Part shown: one piece after another, positions 1 through 6,720 of the stretch | Numbering within the stretch: the first letter of the stretch is position 1 | Layout: each line of letters opens with the position of its first letter | Assembly (NCBI GenBank): GCA_965653565.1 | Contig: CBFHAI010000080.1 | Location: 1-15,343, forward strand | DNA length: 15,343 nt | Reading direction: 5' to 3' | Origin: JALCLA01 sp965653565 | GTDB taxonomy: Bacteria; Pseudomonadota; Gammaproteobacteria; Xanthomonadales; Xanthomonadaceae | The notes under the pieces: model-generated | The model's database searches: none | What the model saw: only the letters and a program-made list of their open reading frames with translations | Told to the model about the DNA's origin: nothing | Position numbers and translations under genes: made by a program

Positions 1-46
1 ACACTTCGTGCTATCCACCCGCCCGGAGCCGCTTCACACGGGGCCC

Positions 47-301
47 CAAGAGCAAAGCAGAGCGCACTTCGCTCTTGCTCTTGCGCACAGGAAGCGCGCG
101 CTCTGGCTTCTCAATAGGGGTCCTGTGCCGCGCGAACCTGATTTACACGGACGTAAATCAGGCGCGGCACCGAGGTGTCCTTCTCTTTGGTTACTTTCTC
201 TTGGACAAGCAAGAGAAAGTGACTCGACCCCGCTGAGGGGGACGAAACCGGCGAAGTCGCAACAACAAAACCCGAGGGAAGCGGAACGCGTCACTTCGCC
301 G
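47..301. repeat. Chain of four imperfect stem-loops in the gene-free left end
   Basis: No credible gene lies in positions 1-417, but the DNA is highly self-complementary. Hairpin A: 47-54 pairs with 76-83 and 59-64 with 70-75, with a 4-base bulge at 55-58. Hairpin B: 125-132 pairs with 163-170 and 137-146 with 153-162, again with a 4-base bulge on the left arm (133-136). Hairpin C: 193-203 pairs perfectly with 210-220 around a 6-base loop and extends outward through wobble pairs. Hairpin D: 249-257 pairs with 293-301 and 258-260 with 288-290, with a 2-base bulge. This looks like a structured extragenic repeat or RNA element rather than coding DNA. Its family and orientation are unknown to me. 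Confidence 0.6.
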
Positions 302-341
302 AGGAAGAATCGCGAAAATCCAAACGCTTCAAAGTCACCGG

Positions 342-361
342 ATTCCCGCCTGCGCGGGAAT
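342..361. repeat. dRS3-like 20-base palindromic repeat
   Basis: The sequence is ATTCCCGCCTGCGCGGGAAT: 8-base perfect arms (342-349 and 354-361) around a 4-base centre. It fits the pattern ATTCCC-N8-GGGAAT that defines Neisseria dRS3 elements, and the flanks (GG before, GACGG after) resemble the dispersed repeat common in xanthomonads and pseudomonads. It lies 60-80 bases beyond the 3' end of the thiolase gene, so it may also act as a transcription end or mRNA 3' stabiliser. The match is read by eye; copy number in the genome is unknown. Confidence 0.7.
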
Positions 362-396
362 GACGGAAGGTAAAGGTCAAGGATTCCGCCTGATCG

Positions 397-433
397 AAAA
401 AAAAACGGATGAGAAATGAGGCTACAGCGCCTC
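397..433 (-). terminator. Possible weak intrinsic terminator of the fad operon
   Basis: Read on the minus strand, a 5-bp hairpin (GAGGC/GCCTC, 418-422 with 429-433) contains part of the thiolase stop codon in its loop. After 12 bases comes a run of nine T (397-405). The T-run is good, but the hairpin is short and too far from it for a classical terminator. The stronger palindrome at 342-361 may do part of the job. Confidence 0.35.
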
Positions 434-1618
434 GATGATCCCCGCCGCCCCCATCCCCGTCCCGATACACATCGTCACCATCCCGTACTTCTGCTGCCGG
501 CGCCGCAACCCATGCACGATCGTCGCGGTACGTACCGCGCCGGTGGCGCCCAGCGGATGGCCGAGAGCGATCGCGCCGCCCAGCGGATTGACCTTCGACG
601 GGTCCAACCCGCAAGTACGAATCACCGCCAGGGCCTGCGCCGCGAAGGCTTCGTTGAGTTCGATCCAGTCGATCTGATCCTGGTTGAGGCCCGACTGCTT
701 GAGCACTTTCGGAATCGCGGCGATCGGGCCGATGCCCATCACTTCCGGTCGCACGCCGGCCACCGAGAAGCCGACGAAGCGGGCGAGCGGCGTCAGGCCG
801 TAGTCCTTGATCGCCTGTTCCGAGGCAAGCAGCACGCCGGCCGCGCCGTCGCTCATCTGCGAGGAGTTGCCGGCGGTGACGCTGCCGCCCATGCGGAACA
901 CGGGGCGCAGTTTGGCGAGGCCTTCGACGCTGGTATCCGAACGCGGGCCTTCGTCGGTGTCGACCAGCATTTCCTTGATGCGCACCGTGTTGCCGGCCAC
1001 ATCGGGGATGCGCGCACGCACCGAATACGGCGTGATTTCCGAACGGAATTCACCGGCCGCGATGGCGGCGAGGGCCTTCTGGTGCGAGGCGTAGGCGAAG
1101 GCGTCCTGGTCTTCGCGCGACACCCTCCATTCTTCCGCGACTTTCTCGGCCGTGATGCCCATGCCGTAGGCGATCGCGACGTGGTCGTTGTCGAACACAT
1201 TGGGGCTCATCGCCACCTTGTTGCCCATCATCGGCACCATCGACATCGACTCGGTGCCGCCGGCGAGCACGAGGTCGGCCTCGCCCAGTCGGATGCGGTC
1301 GGCCGCCAGCGCGACGGCCTGCAGGCCCGACGAGCAGAAGCGATTGATCGTCTGCGCCGCCACGGTGTCCGGCAGCCCGGCGAGCAGCACGCCGATGCGC
1401 GCGACGTTCATCCCTTGCTCGCCCTCAGGCATCGCGCAGCCGATGATCGCATCGTCGAGACGCGTAAGATCGATGCCCGGCGCCTGCGCGACGACCGCGC
1501 GCAACACGTGCGCGAGCATGTCGTCGGGACGGGTGTTGCGGAACACGCCGCGCGGCGCTTTGCCGACCGGGGTGCGGGTGGCGGCCACGATGTAGGCGTC
1601 CTGGATTTGTTTGCTCAT
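422..1618 (-). CDS. fadA: Acetyl-CoA C-acyltransferase (3-ketoacyl-CoA thiolase, FadA/FadI type)
   Basis: This cytoplasmic thiolase cleaves 3-ketoacyl-CoA with CoA to acetyl-CoA and a chain two carbons shorter, the last step of beta-oxidation. The protein is 398 residues, normal for the family. The nucleophilic cysteine is C95 in NRFCSSGLQA. The C-terminal catalytic pair is H354 in GHPLGATG and C384 in CIGTGMG, and the NEAFAAQ motif is at 322-328. All key residues are present, so it should be active. The start ATG is preceded by AGGG at 8 bases. It is the last gene of the fad operon, 122 bases after the FadN-type gene, as in the B. subtilis fadN-fadA order. Function as a degradative thiolase is favoured by this context over a biosynthetic acetoacetyl-CoA thiolase. 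Confidence 0.93.
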   Translation of the reverse strand: MSKQIQDAYIVAATRTPVGKAPRGVFRNTRPDDMLAHVLRAVVAQAPGIDLTRLDDAIIGCAMPEGEQGMNVARIGVLLAGLPDTVAAQTINRFCSSGLQAVALAADRIRLGEADLVLAGGTESMSMVPMMGNKVAMSPNVFDNDHVAIAYGMGITAEKVAEEWRVSREDQDAFAYASHQKALAAIAAGEFRSEITPYSVRARIPDVAGNTVRIKEMLVDTDEGPRSDTSVEGLAKLRPVFRMGGSVTAGNSSQMSDGAAGVLLASEQAIKDYGLTPLARFVGFSVAGVRPEVMGIGPIAAIPKVLKQSGLNQDQIDWIELNEAFAAQALAVIRTCGLDPSKVNPLGGAIALGHPLGATGAVRTATIVHGLRRRQQKYGMVTMCIGTGMGAAGIIEAL

Positions 1619-1638
1619 TGTTGTTGCCCTGTTGGGGC

Positions 1639-1729
1639 GGGAATCGGGAGTCGGGAATCGGGAAAAAAGCCCCTAACCCATCCCGTCCCGCCGGATTTGG
1701 AATTTCCCGATTCCCGGATCCCGATTCCC
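1639..1729. repeat. Inverted GGGAATC-type repeat between fadN-type gene and fadA
   Basis: The 25-base arms 1639-1663 and 1705-1729 are inverted copies matching at 23 of 25 positions. Each arm contains two copies of the unit GGGAATCGGGA or a close variant. The 41-base spacer includes GCCCCTAACCC (1669-1679). Such GGGAATC/GATTCCC repeats are frequent between genes in xanthomonads (from memory of the group). In the transcript it would form a long stem-loop that could tune the relative levels of the two fad genes or protect RNA ends. Confidence 0.75.
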
Positions 1730-1740
1730 GGCTCTCAAGC

Positions 1741-4113
1741 TCAGTTGCGCAACGGCTTACCGGTAGTCAAGGTGTGCATGATGCGAGCCTGCGTCTTGGG
1801 CATCTGCGCCAGTGCGATGAAGTGTTCGCGTTCCAGGCGCAGCAGCCAGTTCTCGTCGACCAGCGAACCGCGGTCGACTTCGCCGCCGCACAACACGGTC
1901 GCGATGCGGGTGGCGATTTCCATGTCGTGTTCGGAAATCATCCGGCCTTCGAGCATGTTGACCAGCATCATCTTGAAGGTGGCGATGCCGACGTCGCCGG
2001 CGACCTGGATCTGGCGTGCCGGCATTGGCGGGCGGTAGCCCGACTCGGCCAGGGCCTTCGCCTGCTGCCGGGCGACGTGCAATTGTTCATAAGCGTTGAA
2101 GACGACCAGATCGGAGTCGCGCAGAAGCTTCATTTCGCGGGCTTCGTTCGCCGAGGTCGAAACCTTGGCCATCGCGACCGTTTCGAAGATCGATTTGAGC
2201 TGTGCGAACACGTCGCCGCCCGGGCCGGCCGCGTTCGAGGCGCGCAGCGCCAGTTCCTTCAAGCCGCCGCCCGCGGGCAGCAGGCCGACGCCGGCTTCCA
2301 CCAGGCCGACATAGCTTTCGAGCGAGGCCACCGTGCGCGCCGAATGCATCTGGAATTCGCAGCCGCCGCCGAGCGCCATGCCGCGCACGGCCGCGATCAC
2401 CGGTACCAGCGCGTACTTGATGCGCTGGCTGGTGGCCTGGAAATTCGCCACCATCGCGTCGAATTCCTTGAGCTTGCCGGCCTTCAGCGATTCCATCGCG
2501 CCGGAAAGATCGGCGCCGGCGGAGAAGGGCTCCTTCGCCTGCCAGATCACCAGGCCCTGGAAATCCTGCTCGGCGGCATCGATGGCCTGTTGCAGGCCGG
2601 CGAGCACGCCGTCGGACACGGTGTTCATCTTGGTCTTGAAGCCGACCACGGCCACGCCGTCGCCGTCGTGCCACATGCGCACGGCATCGGTTTCGAACAC
2701 GGTTTCGCCCGGCGCGAATTTCTCGCCGAGGATCGAATCGGGGAAACGCTGGCGCTGATACACGGCCAGCGTCGAGCGCGGCACCTTGGTGTTCTTGGCC
2801 GGGTTGAAGCTGCCTTCGGCCGTGTGCACGCCTTCGCGGCCGTCGAATACCCAGTCGGGCAGCGGCGCGTTCGACATCGCCTTGCCGGCCACGATGTCTT
2901 CGGCGATCCAGTTCGCCACCTGTTTCCAACCCGCGGCCTGCCAGGTTTCGAACGGTCCGAGGCTCCAGCCGTAGCCCCAGCGGATCGCCAGGTCGACGTC
3001 GCGCGCGGTGTCGGCGATCGAGGTCAGGTGGTAGGCGCTGTAGTGGAACAGGTCGCGGAACAGCGACCACAGGAACTGCGCTTGCGGATGCTGCGAAGCG
3101 CGCAGTTTGGCGAACTTCTCGGCCGGATTCTTCGTCTTGAGGATCTCGACCACTTCCGGCGCGGCTTCACCGGCCGCGGCACGGTAGTCCTGCGCTTTCA
3201 GGTCGAGCACGACGATGTCCTTGCCCTTCTTCATGAAGATGCCGGCGCCGGTCTTCTGGCCGAGCGCGCCCTTCGCGATCAGCGCCTGCAACCAGTCGGG
3301 CGCCTTGAAATACTTGTGCCACGGGTCGTCGGGCAGGGTGTCGGCCATGGTCTTGATGACGTGCGCCATAGTGTCGAGGCCGACCACATCGGAGGTGCGA
3401 TAAGTGGCCGACTTCGGGCGGCCGAGCAGCGGGCCCGTCAGGGCGTCGACTTCGTCGAAGCCCAGGCCGAACTGGGCCGTGTGGTGCAGCGTGGAGAGGA
3501 TCGAAAACACGCCGATCCGGTTGCCGATGAAGTTCGGCGTGTCTTTCGCGTAGACGACCCCTTTGCCCAAGGTCGTGACCAGGAAAGTCTCAAGCCCCTC
3601 AAGCACTTCGCGCGAAGTCTTGCGGCAGGGGATCAGCTCGGCCAGGTGCATGTAGCGCGGCGGATTGAAGAAGTGCACGCCGCAGAAGCGCTCGTGCAGC
3701 GACTCGGGCAGCGCCTCGGCCAGCGCATTGATCGACAGGCCCGAGGTGTTGCTCGCGATGATCGCGTGCGGCGCGATGTGGGCCTCGATCTTGTCGTAGA
3801 GGTCTTTCTTCCAGTCCATGCGCTCGGCGATCGCCTCGATGATGAGGTCGCAGCCCTTGAGCAGTTCCAGGTGCTGGTCGTAATTCGCGGCCGTGATCGC
3901 GGCGGCTTTCGATTTGGCCGACAACGGCGACGGCGAAAGCTTGCCGAGGTTGGCGATGGCGCGATCGACGATGCCGTTGGGCGCGCCTTCCTTGGCGGGC
4001 AGATCGAACAGCACGGTGTCGACGTCGGCGTTGACGAGATGGGCGGCGATCTGCGCGCCCATCACGCCGGCGCCCAGCACGGCGACCTTGCGGATGCGGA
4101 GGGTCTTGGACAT
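1741..4113 (-). CDS. fadN: 3-hydroxyacyl-CoA dehydrogenase / enoyl-CoA hydratase, FadN-type fusion
   Basis: This bifunctional beta-oxidation enzyme hydrates 2-enoyl-CoA and oxidises the 3-hydroxyacyl-CoA with NAD. The protein is 790 residues, close to B. subtilis FadN. The dehydrogenase comes first: Rossmann motif GAGVMG at 14-19, SNTSGLS at 121-127, the catalytic H147 in HFFNP with E159, and DTPNFIGNRI near 191-200. The C-terminal dehydrogenase segment follows to about 400. The crotonase domain is at about 485-700, with oxyanion-hole segment PFSAGADL (529-536), GMALGGGCE ending at E586, and E606 in VEAGVG; both hydratase glutamates are present. This order is the reverse of E. coli FadB, so the symbol fadB would mislead. 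It is 81 bases downstream of the TetR gene. The start ATG has AGGT 10 bases upstream. Confidence 0.9.
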   Translation of the reverse strand: MSKTLRIRKVAVLGAGVMGAQIAAHLVNADVDTVLFDLPAKEGAPNGIVDRAIANLGKLSPSPLSAKSKAAAITAANYDQHLELLKGCDLIIEAIAERMDWKKDLYDKIEAHIAPHAIIASNTSGLSINALAEALPESLHERFCGVHFFNPPRYMHLAELIPCRKTSREVLEGLETFLVTTLGKGVVYAKDTPNFIGNRIGVFSILSTLHHTAQFGLGFDEVDALTGPLLGRPKSATYRTSDVVGLDTMAHVIKTMADTLPDDPWHKYFKAPDWLQALIAKGALGQKTGAGIFMKKGKDIVVLDLKAQDYRAAAGEAAPEVVEILKTKNPAEKFAKLRASQHPQAQFLWSLFRDLFHYSAYHLTSIADTARDVDLAIRWGYGWSLGPFETWQAAGWKQVANWIAEDIVAGKAMSNAPLPDWVFDGREGVHTAEGSFNPAKNTKVPRSTLAVYQRQRFPDSILGEKFAPGETVFETDAVRMWHDGDGVAVVGFKTKMNTVSDGVLAGLQQAIDAAEQDFQGLVIWQAKEPFSAGADLSGAMESLKAGKLKEFDAMVANFQATSQRIKYALVPVIAAVRGMALGGGCEFQMHSARTVASLESYVGLVEAGVGLLPAGGGLKELALRASNAAGPGGDVFAQLKSIFETVAMAKVSTSANEAREMKLLRDSDLVVFNAYEQLHVARQQAKALAESGYRPPMPARQIQVAGDVGIATFKMMLVNMLEGRMISEHDMEIATRIATVLCGGEVDRGSLVDENWLLRLEREHFIALAQMPKTQARIMHTLTTGKPLRN

Positions 4114-4194
4114 GGACTTGCTTACCTGATGGTTGCGTTCGAAAAGGAGGCGATCCGGCCGCAGGCGGCGCGGGTCGGGCAGGGGATGCTGGAA

Positions 4195-4818
4195 TCAGGC
4201 CGCGCGCATGCCGGCCGCGGCGAAGGCGATCAGTTCGCTCGAAGCGCGCTGGCAATGCGCCTTGTCACTGACGCCGGCCGGGCGCCGGATCGAGCCGAAA
4301 TCGGCCATCGCATAGGTGAGCGCACCGGCGACGAAATCGAGCCGCCAGTAGAGCTGTTCCTTGCTCAGGCCGGGCAGGCAATCGGCCAATGCGCGCGAGA
4401 ATTCGCGCAAAACGTGGCCGTAATTGTCGGAAAGGAATTTGCGCAGGCGCTCGTTCTTTTCGGCGTAGGCGCGCGCCAGCACGCGCACGAAGGCCGAGCC
4501 GCCCTGGCGATCGAGGGTCAGCGCGAGCGCCGGTTCGATGAAGGCCGCCAGCACCGCTTCGAGGCGCGTCTCGCCGTCGATCTGGCGCGCCGCTTCGAGC
4601 GCCTGCAGCCGGGCCTGGCTCATCTCGTCCATGCGCCGGCGAAAAACCTCGTTGATGAGGTTTTCCTTCGAGCCGAAGTGATAATTCACCGCAGCCAGAT
4701 TGACGTCGGCGCGGCTGGTGACTTGGCGCAGCGAAGTGCCGGCGAAACCGTGCTGCGCGAACAGGGTTTCGGCCGCGCCCAGGATGCGTTCTTTGGTGGA
4801 AAAGTGCGGGGTGCTCAT
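4195..4818 (-). CDS. TetR-family fatty-acid regulator, PsrA-like
   Basis: This is a 207-residue TetR-family repressor. The helix-turn-helix is at about 27-52, with VNLAAVNYHFGSK at 39-51, which closely matches the recognition region of Pseudomonas PsrA as I recall it. The C-terminal half (about 80-190) is the ligand-binding and dimer domain; LYWRLDFVAGALTYAMAD resembles the PsrA-like C-terminal family. PsrA proteins are released from DNA by long-chain fatty acids or acyl-CoA. It is the first gene of the fad operon, and its own promoter contains a PsrA-type palindrome, so autorepression and control of both fad genes are likely. No strong ribosome binding site precedes the ATG. The family is certain; the ligand is inferred. 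Confidence 0.88.
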   Translation of the reverse strand: MSTPHFSTKERILGAAETLFAQHGFAGTSLRQVTSRADVNLAAVNYHFGSKENLINEVFRRRMDEMSQARLQALEAARQIDGETRLEAVLAAFIEPALALTLDRQGGSAFVRVLARAYAEKNERLRKFLSDNYGHVLREFSRALADCLPGLSKEQLYWRLDFVAGALTYAMADFGSIRRPAGVSDKAHCQRASSELIAFAAAGMRAA

Positions 4819-4840
4819 CGGTGCGGATCGAACGCTCGGT

Positions 4841-4856
4841 TCAAACGGTTGTTTGA
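4841..4856. promoter_or_regulatory. Perfect PsrA-type operator
   Basis: The sequence TCAAACGGTTGTTTGA has 6-base perfect inverted arms around GGTT. It contains CAAAC-N4-GTTTG, which fits the published Pseudomonas PsrA consensus (G/C)AAAC-N2-4-GTTT(G/C). It lies 4 bases downstream of the minus-strand -10 box and 22 bases before the regulator's ATG, so it covers the expected transcription start. A bound repressor there would block the fad operon. Confidence 0.8.
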
Positions 4857-4860
4857 GGCC

Positions 4861-4889
4861 ATGCTAGAGCTGCGCGAACGCACGGTCAA
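4861..4889 (-). promoter_or_regulatory. Sigma-70 promoter of the tetR-fadN-fadA operon
   Basis: On the minus strand, TTGACC (4884-4889) matches the -35 consensus at 5 of 6 positions. TAGCAT (4861-4866) matches the -10 consensus at 4 of 6. The spacer is exactly 17 bases. The predicted start falls within the PsrA-type palindrome. No comparable promoter or operator is seen in the 81-base gap before the FadN-type gene, so the three genes are probably cotranscribed from here. Confidence 0.65.
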
Positions 4890-5001
4890 TTGTCACGCAC
4901 TGTGAACCAGCGCACGATCCGACCCGTGCAAAGGATGTGAATATCCTCCATCAACGGGGTGCGGAATATCGGGTAAATCCGTGTTTCGGCGCAGATTTCG
5001 G

Positions 5002-5010
5002 TGCTAGAAT
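5002..5010 (+). promoter_or_regulatory. Extended -10 promoter of ndk
   Basis: TGCTAGAAT combines the extended -10 TG with TAGAAT (5 of 6 matches to TATAAT at 5005-5010). The -35 region 17 bases upstream (TGTTTC) is poor, which is typical where an extended -10 compensates. Transcription would start near 5017, giving a leader of about 67 bases. Confidence 0.55.
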
Positions 5011-5022
5011 TGCTGTTCCTTG

Positions 5023-5044
5023 CCGGACGTCGGGGGACGTCCGG
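5023..5044 (+). promoter_or_regulatory. Hairpin in the ndk 5' leader
   Basis: CCGGACGTC (5023-5031) and GACGTCCGG (5036-5044) form a perfect 9-bp GC-rich stem with a GGGG loop. It begins about 6 bases after the predicted start of transcription. It could protect the 5' end of the message or act in regulation. No T-run follows it, so it is not an intrinsic terminator. Confidence 0.6.
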
Positions 5045-5083
5045 GAACAACTTTCGCACCGAATCTGACCCTTGGAGACACGC

Positions 5084-5509
5084 ATGGCGCTGGAACGCAC
5101 CCTTTCGATCATCAAACCCGACGCGGTGGCAAAAAACGTCGTGGGCGAGATTTATGCCCGCTTCGAAAAAGCCGGGTTGAAGATCGTAGCGGCCAAAATG
5201 AAACATCTCTCGCGCAAGGAAGCCGAAGGGTTCTATGCGGTCCACCGTGAACGCGGATTTTTCAACGCGCTCGTCGAGTTCATGATCTCCGGTCCGGTGA
5301 TGATCACCGCGCTCGAAGGCGACAACGCCGTGCTCAAGCACCGCGATCTGATGGGCGCCACCAATCCGAAAGATGCCGCGCCCGGCACCATCCGCGCCGA
5401 CTTCGCACAGTCGATCGACGCCAACGCCGTGCACGGTTCAGACAGCCTCGAGAATGCCGCGATCGAGATCGCGTACTTCTTCGCGTCCACCGAAATCTGC
5501 CCGCGCTGA
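5084..5509 (+). CDS. ndk: Nucleoside diphosphate kinase
   Basis: Transfers the gamma phosphate of ATP to nucleoside diphosphates through a phosphohistidine, balancing cytoplasmic NTP and dNTP pools. The protein is 141 residues, the standard bacterial length. It begins with the typical ERTLSIIKPDAV with K11 in the nucleotide site. The active-site histidine is H117 in NAVHGSDS, and the GATNPKDAAPGTIR segment is at 91-104. I chose the ATG at 5084 over the in-frame TTG at 5072 because GGAG (5074-5077) sits 6 bases upstream of the ATG and the family starts with MA-ERT. It heads the plus-strand cluster and is divergent from the fad operon, with rlmN starting 14 bases after its stop. Confidence 0.97.
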   Translation: MALERTLSIIKPDAVAKNVVGEIYARFEKAGLKIVAAKMKHLSRKEAEGFYAVHRERGFFNALVEFMISGPVMITALEGDNAVLKHRDLMGATNPKDAAPGTIRADFAQSIDANAVHGSDSLENAAIEIAYFFASTEICPR

Positions 5510-5523
5510 TTGATCCAGTCGTC

Positions 5524-6720
5524 GTGATCGATATCCCGCTCAAGCTCGCCGAAAACGTTCCCGCCAACGCGGGAACGTCGACGCATGCGCCGGGCGACAG
5601 CCGCACCAATCTGTTCGAACTCGATCGGCTGGGTCTCGAAAGCTTTTTCGAAACCCAGCTCGACGAGAAGCGCTATCGCGCGCACCAGGTGATGAAGTGG
5701 ATCTATCACCGCCACGTCACCGATTTCGCTGAGATGACGGATCTGGGCAAGGGCCTGCGCAGCAAGCTCGAAGCCGCGGCGGTGGTGATTCCACCCAACA
5801 TCCTGTTCGAGAAGCCTTCCACCGACGGCACCCACAAGTGGCTGCTCGGCATGGATGGCGGCAACGCCATCGAAACCGTGTTCATTCCCGACAAGGGCCG
5901 CGGCACGCTGTGCGTGTCGAGCCAGGTCGGTTGCGGGCTCAATTGCCAGTTCTGCTCCACCGCCACGCAAGGCTTCAACCGCAACCTGAGCGCCGCCGAG
6001 ATCATCGGGCAGGTGTGGGTCGCGGCGAAGCATCTGGGCAACGTGCCGCATCACCAGCGCAAGCTCACCAACGTGGTGATGATGGGCATGGGCGAGCCGT
6101 TGTTGAATTTCGACAACGTGGTCACCGCGATGAGCGTGATGCGCGACGACCTCGGTCTGGGCCTGGCCAACAAGCGCGTCACGCTGTCGACGGCAGGCCT
6201 GGTGCCGATGATCGACAAGCTAGCCGAAGTCAGCGACGTATCGCTCGCGGTGTCGCTGCATGCGCCCAACGATGAGCTGCGCACGCAGCTGGTGCCGCTC
6301 AACAAGAAATACCCGATCGCCGAATTGCTCGCCGCCTGCGCGCGCTATGCCGAACGCAAGAAGCGCGAGTCGATCACGTTCGAATACACCATGATGAAGG
6401 GCGTCAACGATCGCCCCGAGCACGCGCGCCAGCTGATCAAGCTGATGCGAAAGCTGCCGGCCAAGGTCAACCTGATTCCGTTCAATCCGTTCACCGGTAC
6501 GCGCTTCGAGCGCTCGACGCCGGAAGACATCCGCGCCTTCCAGAAGATCCTGCTCGATGCCAACGTGCTGACCATGGTGCGCCGCACCCGTGGCGACGAC
6601 ATCGATGCCGCCTGCGGCCAGCTCAAGGGCCAGGTGGTCGATCGCACGCGCCGCCAGGCCGATTTCCGCCGCAAACTCGAAGCCGGCAATGCGGCGGGGA
6701 CACCCGATGTCGCTGCGTAA
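5524..6720 (+). CDS. rlmN: Dual-specificity RNA methyltransferase RlmN
   Basis: A radical-SAM enzyme that makes C2-methyladenosine at A2503 of 23S rRNA and A37 of some tRNAs. The protein is 398 residues. The iron-sulfur cluster cysteines are C137, C141 and C144 in CGLNCQFC. The pair used in methyl transfer is C130 and C364, matching the spacing of C118 and C355 in E. coli. MGMGEPLLN (187-195) and VSLHAPND (243-250) are typical. The N-terminal domain spans about 28-100. The start is a GTG with no clear ribosome binding site, and the first 28 residues are not recognisably conserved. They include a perfect hairpin in the DNA, so the start is the weak point of this call. Its 3' end overlaps pilF by 14 bases. 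Confidence 0.95.
   Translation: MIDIPLKLAENVPANAGTSTHAPGDSRTNLFELDRLGLESFFETQLDEKRYRAHQVMKWIYHRHVTDFAEMTDLGKGLRSKLEAAAVVIPPNILFEKPSTDGTHKWLLGMDGGNAIETVFIPDKGRGTLCVSSQVGCGLNCQFCSTATQGFNRNLSAAEIIGQVWVAAKHLGNVPHHQRKLTNVVMMGMGEPLLNFDNVVTAMSVMRDDLGLGLANKRVTLSTAGLVPMIDKLAEVSDVSLAVSLHAPNDELRTQLVPLNKKYPIAELLAACARYAERKKRESITFEYTMMKGVNDRPEHARQLIKLMRKLPAKVNLIPFNPFTGTRFERSTPEDIRAFQKILLDANVLTMVRRTRGDDIDAACGQLKGQVVDRTRRQADFRRKLEAGNAAGTPDVAA
5555..5578. repeat. Perfect 10-bp hairpin inside the 5' coding end of rlmN
   Basis: ACGTTCCCGC (5555-5564) and GCGGGAACGT (5569-5578) are exact inverse complements around CAAC. The core TTCCCGC-N4-GCGGGAA matches the palindromic repeat at 342-361 apart from its outermost arm bases. 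It lies between the ndk stop and the conserved RlmN domain. It encodes part of ENVPANAGTS, the sort of peptide produced when this repeat class is translated. It may serve as a 3' end structure for ndk as well as coding. Confidence 0.7.

Noticed and set aside
8..373. A 121-codon plus-strand open frame in the left gene-free region
   Set aside because: It covers the hairpin chain and the dRS3-like repeat, has no recognisable domain, and ends in repeat-derived peptide (SPDSRLRGNDGR). It is best explained as translated repeat DNA.
416..2038. A 540-codon plus-strand open frame antisense to fadA
   Set aside because: It shadows a complete thiolase with all catalytic residues and crosses the fadN-fadA spacer, and its composition is low-complexity.
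1618..4905. A 1095-codon plus-strand open frame antisense to the FadN-type and TetR genes
   Set aside because: It is an artefact of GC-rich codon bias. The opposite strand encodes full enzyme motifs, while this frame is rich in Arg, His, Gly and Ala with no domain and runs through two genes and an intergenic gap.
4932..4947. AGGAT-N6-ATCCT inverted repeat in the tetR-ndk divergent region
   Set aside because: Five-base arms are too short to support an operator call on their own, and no known regulator motif fits.
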